Assembly: GCF_949987515.2 (NCBI RefSeq)
Contig: NC_082700.1
Location: 34,497,380-34,561,379 of the forward strand
DNA length: 64,000 nucleotides
Source of the DNA: Delphinus delphis
Lineage: Eukaryota > Chordata > Mammalia > Artiodactyla > Delphinidae
Reading direction: 5' to 3'
Below are positions 1 through 12,628 of the stretch, in pieces; position 1 is the first letter of the stretch; the number at the start of each line of letters is the position of its first letter. The notes below the pieces were generated by a model. It saw only the letters and a program-made list of their open reading frames with translations. It was not told where the DNA came from and did no database searches. The translations under genes were made by a program, and so were the position numbers.

Positions 1-1370
1 TTTTCTCCTATGTTATCTTCTGGGAGTTTTACAGTTTTGTGTTTTACATTTAGGTCTGTGGTTCATTTTGAGTTAATTTTTATGAAGGATATAAAGTCTG
101 GGTCTAGATTTTTATTTTTACTATGGACATCCAGTTGTTTCAGCACTATTTGATGAAAAGACAATCTTTGCTCCATTGTATTGTCTTTGTTCTTCTGCCA
201 AAGATCAGTTGATTGTATTTATGTGGGTCTATTTTGGGGCTCTTTATTCTGTTACATTGATCTATTTGTTCTTTCACCAATACCACCCTGACTTGATTAC
301 TGAACCTTCATAATAAGTCTTCAAGCTGGGTAGTGTCATTCCTTCAACTTTGTCCTTCAATGAGGTGATAGCTATTCTGGGTCTCTTGCCTCTTCATATG
401 GACTTTAGAATCAGTTTGCCAATATCCATAAAATAACTTGCGGGGATTTTGATTGGGATTGCACTGGATTTCTATAGATTAAGTTGGAAAGAACTGACAT
501 TTTGATAATACAGAGTCTTCCTGTTCATGAACATGCAATATCTCTCCATTTATTTAGTTATTCTTTGGCTTCATTCACCACGGTTTTGTAGTTTTCCTCC
601 TATAGAGGTTGTACATATTTTATTAGATTTATACTGAAGTATTACATTTGTGGCAATGCTAATGTAAATAGTGTGGTTTTTTTTTTTAACCTATTCAACT
701 TGTTCATTATTGGTATATAGGAAAGCAATTGCCTTTTGTATATTAACCTTGGATACTGCAACCTTGCTATAATCACTTATTAGTTACAGGAGTTTTGGGT
801 TAACTCTAAGATTTTCTACATAGATGATCATGTCACCTGTGAACAAAGACAGCTTTATGTCTTCCTTCTCAATCTGTACACCTTTTCTTTTCTTTTCTTG
901 CCTTATTGCATTAGCAAGGACTTGCAGCACAATATTGAAAAGTTATACTAAAGGACGACATCCTTGCCTTGTGCTTAATCTTAGCGGGAAAGCATTGAGT
1001 TTCTCTCAAGTAAGTATGATGTTAGCTATTGGTTTTTTTGTAGATCATATTTATCAAATTAAGAAAGTCCCTCTCTATTCCTAGTTTAGTGAGAGTTTTT
1101 CTCATGAGTGCATGCTGGATTTTGTCAAATGCTTCTTCCGCATGTATTTATATGTCTTTTTTTTTTCCTTTTTTTGTCTTGGTTGGATTGTATTAATTAA
1201 TTTTGAAGTGTTGAACCAGCCTTACATACCTGACACAAATCCCATTTGGTCATGGTATACAATTGTTTTTATACTTTTTTGGCTTCAATTTGCTAATATT
1301 TTGTTGAGAATCTCTGACACAATTTTTCTCACATTTCTACTATAAAGTGTTTGGGATTCTAACTAATTTA
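1..1370 (-). mobile_element. Decayed LINE-1 fragment (ORF2 region)
   Basis: The plus strand reads as the reverse complement of mammalian L1 ORF2: the typical tract from 'ttttgagttaattttt' through 'gttgaaccagcctt' and 'tattttgttgagaat' appears in the right order. It is heavily mutated and has no long frame, so it is an old, dead insertion. It continues off the left edge and stops just before the SINE at 1401. Confidence 0.85.
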
Positions 1371-1388
1371 AGCAATTAATTAGTCTTA

Positions 1389-1617
1389 TCAAATTGTGCT
1401 TTTTTTTTTTGTGGTACGCAGGCCTCTCACCGTTGTGACCTCTCCCGTTGTGGAGCACAGACTCTGGACGTGCAGGCTCAGCGGCCATGGCTCACGGGCC
1501 CAGCCGCTCCATGGCATGTGGGATCTTCCCGGACCGGGGCACGAGCCCGTGTCTCCTGCATCAGCAGGCGGACTCCCAACCACTGCACCACCAGGGAAGC
1601 CCTCAAATTGTGCTTTT
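1389..1617 (-). mobile_element. CHR-type tRNA-derived SINE with target-site duplication
   Basis: The inverted SINE body spans about 1401-1602, with a poly-T head (the A-tail of the element) and the end 'ccaccagggaagccc' (5' end of the element). A 15-bp duplication 'tcaaattgtgctttt' flanks it at 1389-1403 and 1603-1617. It belongs to the same family as the copies near 3.0, 10.9, 19.7, 52.4, 59.4, 61.0 and 62.5 kb. Internal ORFs read through it but are not genes. Confidence 0.95.
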
Positions 1618-1779
1618 TATTCAAAGATACACCATAGCAGAACCCTGAGGGAATGGATGGTGAATGATAAGGCCTGAATTTACACTTCTTTTATTCTTTA
1701 TACCCTGAACCCGTCTCTCAACAAGTGTTTACGGTTGATGTTTATTTTTTTGGAAATTAGACATAGCTCACTCCATTCA

Positions 1780-2330
1780 TTCACTCAACAGATTCTACAG
1801 CAGAAGGGAGGCTTCTAAGGAGGTAGGGTGTATTAGTGGGGCTGCAGGTTATTACAGGGAATCCAAGCAAGGCCTCATAATGGAGACGGTGATATTTGAG
1901 AAAAGAGTGAGTGGATGAGTACTGTAGATAGTAAAGAGTGAGTGGATGAGTACTGTAGATAGTAAAGAGAACAGCAATTCAGGTAAAGGGAACAGTGATT
2001 GAAAATGTCTACCTACTATACTTGTTGAACATCAAGGACTAAAGAGTATAAGGTGTTTGGAAAAGAGTGAGCAAGGAGTAGAGGTGGAGGAGATGAGATC
2101 AAATATACAATGTGGAGGGTAATCATGTAGCAAATTTCCAGCATTTTAAGAACTTCAGCTTCAACTATGATGAAGGGGAAGACCCTGAAGTCACATAATT
2201 CTTCTGACTTAGATTCTCAAAGGGTTCTCCGGCCACTGTGTTAAGGACACAGTTCAGAGGGATAATAATTAAGATGACAGACAACAAAATCTTAATCCTG
2301 AGTGGTAACAGTGGAAAAATCGAGAAACTG
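1780..2330 (+). repeat. Ancient mammal-wide interspersed repeat (family not named)
   Basis: Text such as 'cattcattcactcaaca' followed by a purine-rich body with gain, weight and transition-like wording is typical of an old mammalian interspersed repeat also seen near 7.6, 20.9, 39.9 and 60.4 kb. Boundaries are vague and I cannot fix the subfamily. It contains the 31-bp tandem duplication listed separately. Confidence 0.45.
1902..1970. repeat. Perfect 31-bp tandem duplication
   Basis: A 31-bp unit starting 'aaagagtgagtggatgag' occupies 1902-1932 and is repeated without mismatch at 1933-1963, followed by the first bases of a third copy. Perfect identity inside an otherwise decayed repeat points to a recent local duplication, or a polymorphic or assembly-derived one. 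Confidence 0.9.
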
Positions 2331-2984
2331 TCAAATTCTGGTTCTATCTCAAAGATAGGGCTGACACATTTTGCTTGTGTATTGGTTGTGAAAGGAGAGA
2401 GAAAGAAAAACGTCAAAGATGAATCACATTTTGTAACTGAGCACCAGGAAGAATGGAAATGCGCTTTTCTGTTTTGGAAAGTCTACAGAAAAAGCATGAG
2501 TGACTATGTGTGTATTTGATTGCAAGGTATATTAAGTTTGGGATGTCTATTAAATGACAAAACAGAGATATTCTGTTAGTAACCAGTCTTGTTAGGTGGA
2601 TCCAGTCTGTAAAGGACAACCATCAGCCTACCTAATCTGCTCAATCTGAAGACCCATAAAGGACTTCGGGGCATTAGTGTGAAGAGGGCTTCCTTTTGCG
2701 TTTGTGTGTTATTTGCTTTGACACTGTGGTTAGGCTAAAGTAGCACTATTCTGGGCTTTCATCTTTGGCAACTTTTTTCTCACCAAGAAGCTTTTCTATT
2801 GGGTTGACACCAAATGAGTATTTGCCTGATTCTTCATGTCCTGATTCTTTAACTATTTTCCTAGTTTGGACAGCCACAAATTTGGTTAGTATTTGTTAAT
2901 TTCACCCTTCTACTTGGACAAACTTGAAGCGAAGTGAAGTCCCACCACACTGATGGTAGACTCCATCTAAGCATGCTCAAAAGA
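2331..2984. other. Intergenic, no feature recognised
   Basis: AT-rich, single-copy-looking sequence. The short ORFs on both strands show no recognisable domain or splice context. I see nothing else here. Confidence 0.5.
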
Positions 2985-3212
2985 GCACAGAAGGGCTTCC
3001 CTGGTGGTGTTGTGGTTGAGAGTCCGCCTGTCGATGCAGGGGACACGGGTTTGTGCCCCGGTCTGGGAAGATCCCACATGCTGCGGAGCGGCTGGGCGCG
3101 TGAGCCATGGCCGCTGAGCCTGCACGTCCGGAGCCTGTGCTCCGCAACGGGAGAGGCCACAACAGTGAGAGGTCAGCGTACTGCAAAAAAAAAAAAAAAA
3201 AAGCACAGAAGG
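2985..3212 (+). mobile_element. CHR-type SINE with target-site duplication
   Basis: The element starts 'gcttccctggtggtgttgtgg' at 2995 and carries the degenerate A/B-box tRNA region, then a pure A-tail to about 3202. The 10-bp duplication 'gcacagaagg' lies at 2985-2994 and 3203-3212. The uninterrupted A-tail and low divergence suggest a young insertion. Confidence 0.95.
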
Positions 3213-3561
3213 TTGTCCACGGGGAGGGTACTATCAGAGGCTGATTGACAGTCTCTGTGTTGCAGACCAACTTAAGGGCAAACACATATGGTTCTTATGC
3301 TTTCCTGCTCCTGATAATAGGCAATGGCAGGCTCTGGATCACAATGTTTGAACCCAGCAGGAATAGTGCTACACTATATGTGGCATGACTATGATAAGGG
3401 GTATGTATCTTATCTAGCATGTATCTTCTTTTTTTATGCTACACAAATACAAGGCTGTCACTTCCTGAGACAATAAACTTTCTCTGGCTGTGACAGATTC
3501 AAAGCAGATGTCAAGTTAGAAACATTTCTGAATTAGGTGATTTGGGTTCCTTGACCAGGTT

Positions 3562-3582
3562 AAACAAAACAAAACAAAACAG
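3562..3582. repeat. (AAAAC)n microsatellite
   Basis: About four units of aaaac in tandem. The flanks (3213-3730) hold no recognised gene. Confidence 0.85.
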
Positions 3583-3734
3583 TTTTTCTTCTTGGTTTCA
3601 CATTTAAACAATATGAGTTAGTCTAAACTATATGACCAAAAAATAGAACTACTAAAATAACAGGCTCTTACCATTATTATTTTGATATAATAAATAATAG
3701 AGAGATATTGTTTTACTAATAATTACCAGCATTT

Positions 3735-3925
3735 AGTAATGACAAGCCAAACATTAAGCCTTTAGGAAATTTGTGAACTCCTTCATTTCTTACAATAACT
3801 CTGTCAGATTGGTACCAGTATTTATCCCCATTGATGAAGAAACTCAGTTTCAGAGGAAGACACTGAGGCACAGAGAGGTTAAATGTAACTTGTCTATAAT
3901 TGCCCTAGCTGCTATGCTAGTCGGC
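3735..3925 (-). mobile_element. MIR SINE fragment
   Basis: Reads as inverted MIR: 'tatttatccccatt...gatgaagaaactcag' followed by 'actgaggcacagagaggttaaatgtaactt', the MIR core and 3' region. It is old and truncated at both ends. Confidence 0.8.
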
Positions 3926-5590
3926 TTCATCAACCACTATCACCACTATCACATTTCTTTAACTGGACTTTAGATTCAGATAAACAATTTTTCCTGGTTG
4001 TAAGGAAATCATTTAACAAGCCCAGATTGCAATGCTTGAAATACAAGTCTGAACCCAAATCTGAGAACCCTAAACCATGTGATCACTAAAAATACTGAGT
4101 ATCAATTCTGAGCCTTATGAGTTTGAATTTAAAATAACAGGCCCTATTAGGAATAAGTGTACAAATGGCATTCTAGGAGGGAATATATCCAACAGGTGTT
4201 TTAAATTCCTTTAGTGGCAGTGAAAAAGTATGAAGGCATTTCCTGCAATACTAAATGAGCTGATTTGTTCTTGGTGGGTAAACACTGAACTTTGTTTACA
4301 AAACTTAACCTGAAAGTATTTTCTAAGTATCCTGCTATTAATCTACTCAAAGTTAGCCTTGTTATCTCCTTTAACAAACAAGAATGCTAAAACACAGTCT
4401 CAGTTAGTATAGTATGGATAAATCATTTGCAGTCTTGGGGAAACTTGTACCTTAACGAATGTCTTCAATTTGGGGAAGACATGAATTCACAATTGCCATT
4501 CTCTATGCATATTATTGCCATATAAACAAATTCCAGCAAAAGAAATCTATAGTTAGGTAGATCTTTTCATAAAGTGATGCAGTCACTCAGGAATACTTTA
4601 TAACCTAAACCGACTGGACAGTCAGTAACCAATGAATTATCCTAATGCTGATTCATCTCAGAGGTCCTTTATTCCAATGACTTTTGCTGGTATCTTTCTC
4701 TGTTCCTTTTGGGATTAAAAACTATGCATAAAGTCTTAGTTACTCTAAGGTTCACCTTGTACCTCTCCTGTCATACAACTCATCACTTTCCCCATTATAT
4801 GTCACCAAATGCCAAAAAGAAATCTGATTACTCTGCGGTCATGGCAGAGGTATTTCTAAAGAGAGGAACACCTGTTCAAAAATCACTAATTTGAGAATAA
4901 ATATACGGGGAAATGAACTGGGGGCATGACTGGAATCAACTGAAACTGTGAGAGGCCAGCGGGGCAGATATGTGTGTCTGTATGTGCCTTAAAGAATAAT
5001 GTTCTGTATGAGAAAAAATGCTTAAATGCCCCAAACTTTAATCCAATTAATATCTGGGAATATATTTCAAAATCACTTGTATATATGTGTATGTACATAA
5101 TGTTAGCATTGTATATAAGTTGTGTTATGTTCTCCCTTCTATTCATGGGAATATGTTGCCTTTAAAGTTTAAAATTTCTTGTTGATTTTGTACATGGATG
5201 AAGGTTCACACAGTAAGATAAGTTCAAGGATTTCTTTCTCCAATACCATTCATATCAATTCCTATTACTTAATTTCTTTTTGATAGATTTTCAGATGACA
5301 GTCCAAGATAGTTCTGCCAAAGGAAATCACAGGACTACCAAATATGGAAAAGACTTTGGAACACTTACAGTGTGTTTTCAGGGTCTGCATCAGAATTCTA
5401 CAGAAGGCTTTTGGCTGAATTGGCAGTGAAATGAGAATGGAAAGTTAGTGTATCAGTTACTTTTCAGTGTGGTATTTTTTCTTTTCTACTATTCTACTAT
5501 GTATTAGAAATCACGTAAAAATCAGGAGAAGAGAAATGGTTAAGAAAAAATATAATCTGTCATGTTAAAGACATTCGGCACTTACCTAGA
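3926..5590. other. Intergenic, no feature recognised
   Basis: Single-copy-looking AT-rich DNA. Scattered ORFs of 60-90 codons have no codon-bias or motif support. A possible degenerate MIR near 4330-4440 is too weak to call. Confidence 0.5.
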
Positions 5591-5594
5591 CTCA

Positions 5595-5775
5595 CAGGTA
5601 ACATGAGAGAACATGAGAGCTGGCCTGTGAGAGCTGACCTTGTTCCATTTCCCTCACTGTACTGATGAAAAGCTTTGAGACTCAAAGAAGGAAATGACCC
5701 TGCCAGAAGCATACCATGAATCAGTGATGAAAGGGAGATTCCTTGGCTTCTGTAGAGCCACGCCTCTGTGCACAA
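5595..5775 (-). mobile_element. MIR/MIR3-like SINE fragment
   Basis: The segment 'ctgtactgatgaaaagctttgagactcaaagaaggaaatgaccctgcc' follows the order of the conserved MIR core, about 70-75% similar by eye. Subfamily uncertain. Confidence 0.5.
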
Positions 5776-6139
5776 GGTATTAAAGAAGCATTAATTAAAT
5801 GCCCCTTTACCTAACAACGTGGAGCTTAATCATAAGGTTTGGGCTTCTTGTCTCTTCTTTTCTTTTGCTTTCTCTTTTACATCCAAGGGGCCTTAGTTTT
5901 TAGTTGCTCTCTTGAACTGGATTTACAAGACATTTATTTTCACTACCTCTTATTTTCTTGGATTGTAGGCTGAATTTTTAAGAAGTTGCGGAAGGATACT
6001 GAACTGCCAAAATTAACAGATTATTGGCAAAGAAATAAAAATAAATATAATGCCAATTTCCCTGGGTATTCCCTGTGTACTTTAGGGGTAAAAATAGTAT
6101 TTGTAAAGTGATTTCAAAATGTGCAGATATTACCTGTGG

Positions 6140-6345
6140 GACATAACCTACTGGTTAAGAGCACTAACTCTGAAATTAATTTGCCTGGATAATTTTTCCC
6201 CAGCTCCACCACTTATTAGTGGTGGGATTTCAGGAGTGGTACTTCTTTGTGTTTCACTTCCTCTTTGAAAAACAAGGGCTTAATAACCTCACCCACTTTA
6301 CAGAGCTGTGGCGTGGAGTTAATACATGTAGAGTGGTTAGGAATC
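6140..6345 (+). mobile_element. MIR SINE
   Basis: Good sense-strand MIR signature: 'actggttaagagcactaactctg', a 'ccaccacttattag' core, then 'cctctttgaaaaacaaggg' and 'aataacctcaccca'. Surrounding sequence to 7560 shows no gene. Confidence 0.8.
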
Positions 6346-7594
6346 CATGCCACTCTTAAGTCTTTTAAAATCAATCTTACTATTGTTGTTACTACTATTA
6401 TTATTTTGTTAGCTGTCCTTGAAAAAGTTTGTCAGCAGAACTCACCTGCTTTTCTTTTTGTTGTATATTCTCTACATCCTACTTAAGTGTTCTACCAAGC
6501 CTTAAGAGGCTCTTTTCAGATATTTTACACCTCTTTACTTGTTTGTCTCAGCAAAAGTAAAAGGAGTGTGGCTCCCCTTGATTGAACAAACCAGAACTTT
6601 TGTTTTCTCCATTCATACACATTGGTGAACAGATGTGAGAAAACGACTCCATGGGGCTTTCAGTCTGGAGCCAAACATCCAGGCTCTGTGTAACTCGACA
6701 CTATTATGCACACATATTGGTCCATTAGGACCCAAAAGAATCTCAACTAAGCCCATCATTATTTCAGGAATATGAAGAATGCTTTTTGTGAAGTAGTTGA
6801 ACATAACAGAAATACAAGAAAAGGCAGAGCTGTTTCATATCACAACTTTTTGAGAAATGCTCAGAGCTCTAAGATGTAGCTGACAATTCCCCCATCAGCT
6901 AATGCTTTCAAAGTGACCATAAATTTCACCATAAATACATTTCTTCAGCAATGGCAATAACACGGTGATTATACTGCTCAATTCCTCACAGTGTCAGCAT
7001 TAAAAACATTAAAAGGGTAAGTTAAAATATCTGTCTGATTGCTTCTGACATAACCCCGAGATCTCTTTTATTTCTGTACTCCATCAATTATAATGTGGAA
7101 CATTAAGATAAATTATTTCTTAACACTAACAAGGAATGTAGCAACAAGTGGCAGACAATCAAGTGGAATTTTGCCATAGCATGGTGCTTATTTTGTTACA
7201 AGCAGGCATGCAAACCCAAAAGGATGTAATTTAGAGGAAACTCTGTCCTGTCTATTCTCTAGGAACTAGAACAAGGAGACTGAGAGAAGATGATTCTGGG
7301 TAAATCAAACCGTTTTCTCCTAATTACAGCTGAATAATAGGCAGCAAACTCCCATGGAAGGTTGTGATCTGCTTGAAGAAAGCTACGAGGTTGCCCTGGT
7401 TAGGGTCTTTCATGCACAGTTTTTCAAGCTCAGACTTGATCATCTGTCAGGGATGCTACAGTAGGGAGAGATTTGCTGTAGTTGTGAGACTCAGCAAGAT
7501 CACCTCCAACTCTAAAACCTACAATTTTAATTTAATCACCAACACCAGCCATCATTAAGAGCGACCTCAAATAACTCCAAATCTGTTCATCTAC
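6346..7594. other. Intergenic, no feature recognised
   Basis: No recognised gene, RNA or young repeat. A short purine/pyrimidine-balanced tract with isolated 60-codon ORFs. Confidence 0.5.
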
Positions 7595-8010
7595 TCACAT
7601 ATTCTTTACACAGTCAACAGACCTCGAGTGATTACTACATGCCAGACACAGTTCTAAGACCCAGAATAAGGGATAAGAAAGGTAACAAACTGTCACTGTG
7701 GGGCTTGAGTTCTTTGGGAAGAAGTTCATCTAAATACAAAGAGACACCAAAGATAATATTTGTTTTTATTATTATTCTGTGAAAGAAGTAAGGTAATCTG
7801 ATAAATTGGGACTAAGTTAGGCTGGTAGGACAATCAAGGAAAAAAAATATCTTTAAGAGATGAGTGCCAAAGAATAAAAAGGAATAATTTATGGACAATT
7901 TTTCTGAAAATAATATTTCCAAAACATGGGAACAGCAAATACAAAGGCTCTGAGGCAAGATGAAGCTTAACTACAATCAAGGAACAAAAAGAAGCTAAAA
8001 GGTTAGGTCA
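7595..8010 (+). repeat. Ancient mammal-wide repeat fragment
   Basis: The order 'tgattactacatgccagacacagttctaag' ... 'gggaacagcaaatacaaaggctctgaggcaagatgaa' is the layout of the same old repeat seen at 20.9-21.5 kb. Decayed; family name not certain. Confidence 0.5.
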
Positions 8011-8539
8011 GGAGATAACCACACAAATTTACACCAGCTGGTCCTTAACTTCAAGTCTACATGGATATATTCTTGAGGTGAGTTAGACATATATATCATC
8101 CAAAAAACAAAAAAAAGTTGACTCCAAAATTACCCTGGAAATTCTGAGTGAGACTCTTTACAAAGGCACAACCATATTAAAGATCACAGACATCATTCTC
8201 CAAACTCCACTCTGGCCATCACTTGCAGGCATTTAATGGGGGTGTTTAATATCCTCTCTAAAATATTGGGCAGGAAGAACAAACATCCTAGCATGTCTGC
8301 ACCATGCACCTAGTGTCCCACAATTGCAAAGTAGCTGGAGCTCACTCTGCTGATGGCTTTGCCAGGTTTTTTTTTACCTTTTATTAAGAGTCCCATCTCT
8401 TTTAAGGACTCGGATATATTTTTTGAGGGAAATAAACTATAGGAAAATTCAACTGACAGAGATCATACTGTACTTGACTTTTCTGTTCTTTGCTACATTT
8501 ATTTGTTGAGACAAACGTCTGTTCTTAGCCTGATTTTAA

Positions 8540-9985
8540 TGGCTCTGTTAAATAGAATGGACACACAGTACATTGTACATCCTTAAAGAACACAATTTAA
8601 ATTCTGAAATATGCATATACCCATGGACCTGCCAACACAATCAAGGAAAGGAACATATCCATCACTTGCAAGTGTCTTTATGCCTCATTTCATAAAGCCC
8701 CTTTTTTCCCCTCACATTCCACCCCTCCACATACCCAGGTGACCACTGATATGCTTTGTATCGTTAGAGATGTGTTTGCATTTTTCTAGAAATTTATATA
8801 AATGGATTCACACAGTGAGGACTCTTTTATCTGGCTTCTTTCACACAATGTAATTATTTTGAGAGTAATTCATATTTTTGTGGGTATCAATAGTTTATCA
8901 CTTTGCTTTGCTGAGTAGTGTTTCACTGTATGAGTATACCACAGTAGGTTTATTCATTCGCCTGTTGATGGGTGCTCGAGGTTGTACAACTCTGTCTATT
9001 AAAAATAAAGATGCTGTGATGATCCATGTACAAGTCTTTGTATGAACATATGCTTTCATTTTTCTTGCATAAATATCTAGGTGCAGAAATGCTGGATCAT
9101 ACGGTAGGTGTATGTTCAACTTATAAAGAAACAGCCAAATTGTTGACTGAAGTGACTGCACCATTTTCCTTCCCACTAGCAGTGTAAAAGACTTGCAGTT
9201 CCTACACTGCCTCACCAATACTTGGTGTGGTTGGACTTTTCTAATTTTAGCCATTCAATACGTGTGTAGTGATATCTCCTGGGGCTTTCATTTTCATTTA
9301 GCTAATAATTGATTACATTGAGCAACTTCATGTGCTTATTTGCATCCGTACACCTCCTTGGCAGGATCTCTTTTAAAATATTTTTACCCATATTCTTAAT
9401 TTAAAAAATTTTTTCTAATTACTGAGTTTTGAGAGTTCCATACATGTTAGAGACACAAGTCTTTTCAGGTATATAATTTGTAAATATTTTCTTCCAAGCT
9501 GTGGCTTTTCTTTTATTAATAATGGCTTCCAAAGATGAAACCCAATTTATCACTTTTTTTCTTTTATGGATCTTGCTTTTGGTGTCATCTCTAGGAAATC
9601 TTTGCTTAACCCAAGGTCAAAAAGATTTCGTCCACGTTTTAGAGATTTATGTTTTGATCTACATTTAGTTAAATCTTTATATGGTGTGAAGTAGGGATCA
9701 AAGGTCATACTTTTGCATATGGCTATCTATGCACGATATCCGTGTGCTATATGCTTCCGGCACCATTTGTCAAGAAGACTATCCTTTCTCCTCAAAATTG
9801 GCTTTGCAACTCTGTTGAATAATCAATTGTCCTTATATGTGTGGATATGTTTCTGGGATCTACATTCTATTTGATTGACGTATTATATCTGACTCTTGGT
9901 TATAATATATTCTTTCACGATGTCTTTTCACTTGCTCATGTAAATAGTCTCCCAGTAATATAGCCTTACCATTTTACTGGACATA
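8540..9985 (-). mobile_element. L1M-type LINE-1 3' region
   Basis: Inverted L1 3' UTR and ORF2-end wording runs throughout: 'ttatataaatggattcacacagt', 'gcctgttgatggg', 'aatgctggatcatacggtagg', 'tttggtgtcatctctaggaaatct', 'caccatttgtcaagaag'. It is an old L1M insertion with no intact frame. The 118-codon ORF inside it (minus strand, 8898-9254) is a by-product. Confidence 0.85.
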
Positions 9986-9989
9986 CCTA

Positions 9990-10867
9990 GGTATACCTGA
10001 AATGCATTTGATAAATCGATGGAACTTGCACTCAAACTAGGGTTACTTTCCAAAAACACTTAAAATGTTGAGGTGTAAAAACTATGTACTCTACAGCCTT
10101 CCTGCCTCAACCAAGTGTATGTTAACACATCCCCACAAGCTATTTTGCATGTGTATGGTGCTGTAGACTCTGGGGAGTATGAGAGTGGTATGTGCTGTCT
10201 ATTCCAAAAGATCATCATAGGACACAAAGAAAACATTGAGGAAATAGATAGGAATAGTCAAATGCCAAATGTTAAAATATTTCTCATGCATTTTTAACAT
10301 TTACATTGAGATAAATAAGCAAATTATTATAAAATACAATACAAAAATTTAGAGAATATTTCAAAATGCTCTTTTTTGCCGGATGCAACCAGATACTAGG
10401 AATAAATAGGGGAATTTTCTGTAACCAGCTTGTCTTTCCTTTTTTTATCACCATTGAGTGATGGGGTTGTATTTTATTCAGTCTATTGTACATGTGGGTG
10501 TGAATAAGATGGAACTTCTCTCAAAAAGAGAAATGAGCAACGAATATATGTTGTCAAATTGTCTAAAACATTTTTTCATGTTCTGACTCAGTTTTCTTTG
10601 TATTGGTATTTCAAGGGATTTTTATTTTTAATTTGACAATTAAGAAACCTTGATAACTTCAGTGATATCCCATGAAGATAATATAGACAACTGTAATGGA
10701 AAATGAGAAGATGATAATAGCAACCAGTACTGTGATATTTCTTGTCAGTGTTCTTTACTATTTAGAATAGCAACAAATCCCATATTAATTTGACTTTTTG
10801 AACTTTGGCCTTTACTTTGGTGGAAAAAGTTCCTTTCACTTTGCTTATTATCTGTTTGCAATTAAAA
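9990..10867. other. Intergenic, no feature recognised
   Basis: AT-rich. No gene or clear repeat, apart from short homopolymer tracts. Confidence 0.5.
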
Positions 10868-11108
10868 ACAATTAATGGGGACTTCCATGGTGGCGCAGTG
10901 GTTGAGAGTCCACCTGCGGATGCAGGGGACACGGGTTCGTGCCCTGGTCCGCGAAGATCCCACATGCTGCGGAGCGGCTGGGCCCGTGAGCCATGGCCAC
11001 TGAGCCTGCATGTCCGGAGCCTGTGCTCCGCAATGGGAGAGGCCACAACAGTGAGAGGCCCGCGTACTGCAAAAAGAAAAAGACAAAAAAAACCCCACAC
11101 AATTAATG
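10868..11108 (+). mobile_element. CHR-type SINE with target-site duplication
   Basis: Element body about 10878-11098 with an A-rich tail. The 10-bp duplication 'acaattaatg' lies at 10868-10877 and 11099-11108. The 5' end reads 'acttccatggtggcgcagtgg'. Confidence 0.95.
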
Positions 11109-11954
11109 ACCATACTTTGATATAATCATCTTAGAGTTGTATAGAGGCAGGATAGTTATGCAACCTTTTATATATTTGTGGGTTCAAGGAAGTTTACAGC
11201 TTGATATTTGAATCCTGGGAAATGTAGCCTCCTTTCCCAGAGGGAAATGAACATATACATGTACTAAATGTAGTTTAAAATAAAGCAACATCTGTTCGTA
11301 GAGGCACCTTCTATTCCAGGCATGTTTAGGTATAGGGAAGGGGAACAAGAGCTATAAAAAATAATTCTTGTCTACAAGGAGTTTACAGTTTAGGGGGGTT
11401 GAGGGCACTCAATGACTCAACGAGGATGAGCCTGATGCAGGTGGCTATAAGGTCACCCTTGGATAAAGTCTGCTTTAGGAACGACCAGCCTACTCTTATT
11501 CTGTTAAACTCTTTAATGAAGTGTCCAATAAACCTGAATATCAAGCTCAAACACCACTTTAGAAATGTTTCCTGGGGAGCTAACAGCCAAAAAGTTAATA
11601 TGATTCCTACACACTTGACACAACTCACCAGAGGTCTTGAATTTGGTGAGCATATTGACCTCCTTTAAGAAAGATCACCATTTAAACTTCGAATGCTAAG
11701 TTCTAAGAGAATGAAGTAAGTAATATTCAGGTTCAGAGGTGGAAGAGAAAAGAGGTCTCACCTTGAGTACAACATTTTGTTGGATTCTCCAAAGTGGCAA
11801 ACAATAAGGAGAACACTAACCAGCTAACACTCTGAAGAAGTTGAGAATTAAGATGAAAGCCTAAGATGGAGGTCAAAATGTCCCCTAGATTTAAGGATAC
11901 ACTGAGGCTGAAAGGGAAACTATTGAAAAAAATGTAGAAAATGCTAAATATTTC
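11109..11954. other. Intergenic, possible old repeat remnants only
   Basis: The tract around 11310-11420 resembles the ancient repeat seen at 7.6 and 20.9 kb but is short. Overlapping ORFs at 11383-11668 on opposite strands are not supported. Confidence 0.4.
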
Positions 11955-12400
11955 ACAAAAAAATTATTAGAACTAATAAAACAACTTAGCAAAGTTTGTT
12001 TGCAGAATATGAAATCAACATATATGCATCACTTGCATTTCCACACATTAACAATGAACAATCCGAAAAAGAAATTAGGAGAAAAATTCCATTTACAATA
12101 GCATCAAAAAGAATAAAATACTTAGGAATAAGCTTAACTAAAGACATGAAAGACTTGTACACTGAAAATTACAGCATTATTGAAAGAAATTAAGGAAAAC
12201 ATAAATAAATGGAAAGACATCCCACGTTCATGAACTATTGTTAAAATGTCCATATTACACAAAGCTACCTACAGATTTAATGCAATGCCTACCAAAATCC
12301 CCTATTTTGGCAGAAATAGAAGAAATGACTTCAAAATTGATATGTAACTACAAAGGACCCTCAACAACCAAAGCAAACTTGAAGACCTCACACTTTCTTT
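11955..12400 (+). mobile_element. LINE-1 ORF2 fragment (sense)
   Basis: Sense L1 ORF2 text: 'aacatatatgcatcacttgcatttcc', 'ccatttacaatagcatcaaaaagaataaaatacttaggaata', 'tgttaaaatgtccatattac'. A small internal deletion and an in-frame stop break the frame. It is abruptly replaced at about 12400 by the repeat copy described next. Confidence 0.85.
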
Positions 12401-12628
12401 TGAAATGAAGTTTTCTTGTTATTGTGGGTTAAAAATCCAAAGTCCTAAAAGTCCATAAATTATCCTCCTAAATTTACATTTTGGTTCATTTTCAGTGACA
12501 GGCCTTTCAGTGCCTGAGTGGCATTGAGGGCTGCTTCAATATCTGTAGCTTGGACTTCTGTCACTGACATGGTGTGGGTATCTCAGAGCCTTGGCTCTTT
12601 TACCAGTTGATCAAGTCCCGCATGAACC
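12400..12628 (+). repeat. ~240-bp direct repeat, copy A
   Basis: This shares a long stretch with 14234-14474, from 'ttttgaaat.aagtttt' to 'catgaaccatgct', about 88-90% identical by eye. Shared landmarks include 'gtgggttaaaaatccaaagtcctaaa' and 'tatctgtagctt'. It abuts an L1 fragment, so it is probably a piece of an interspersed element. I cannot name the family with confidence. Confidence 0.8.

Noticed and set aside
2995..3150. tRNA genes inside the CHR SINEs
   Set aside because: The SINE heads derive from a tRNA but lack a foldable cloverleaf and anticodon context; no free-standing tRNA gene was seen.
8898..9254. 118-codon minus-strand ORF
   Set aside because: Falls wholly within an old inverted L1 3' region.
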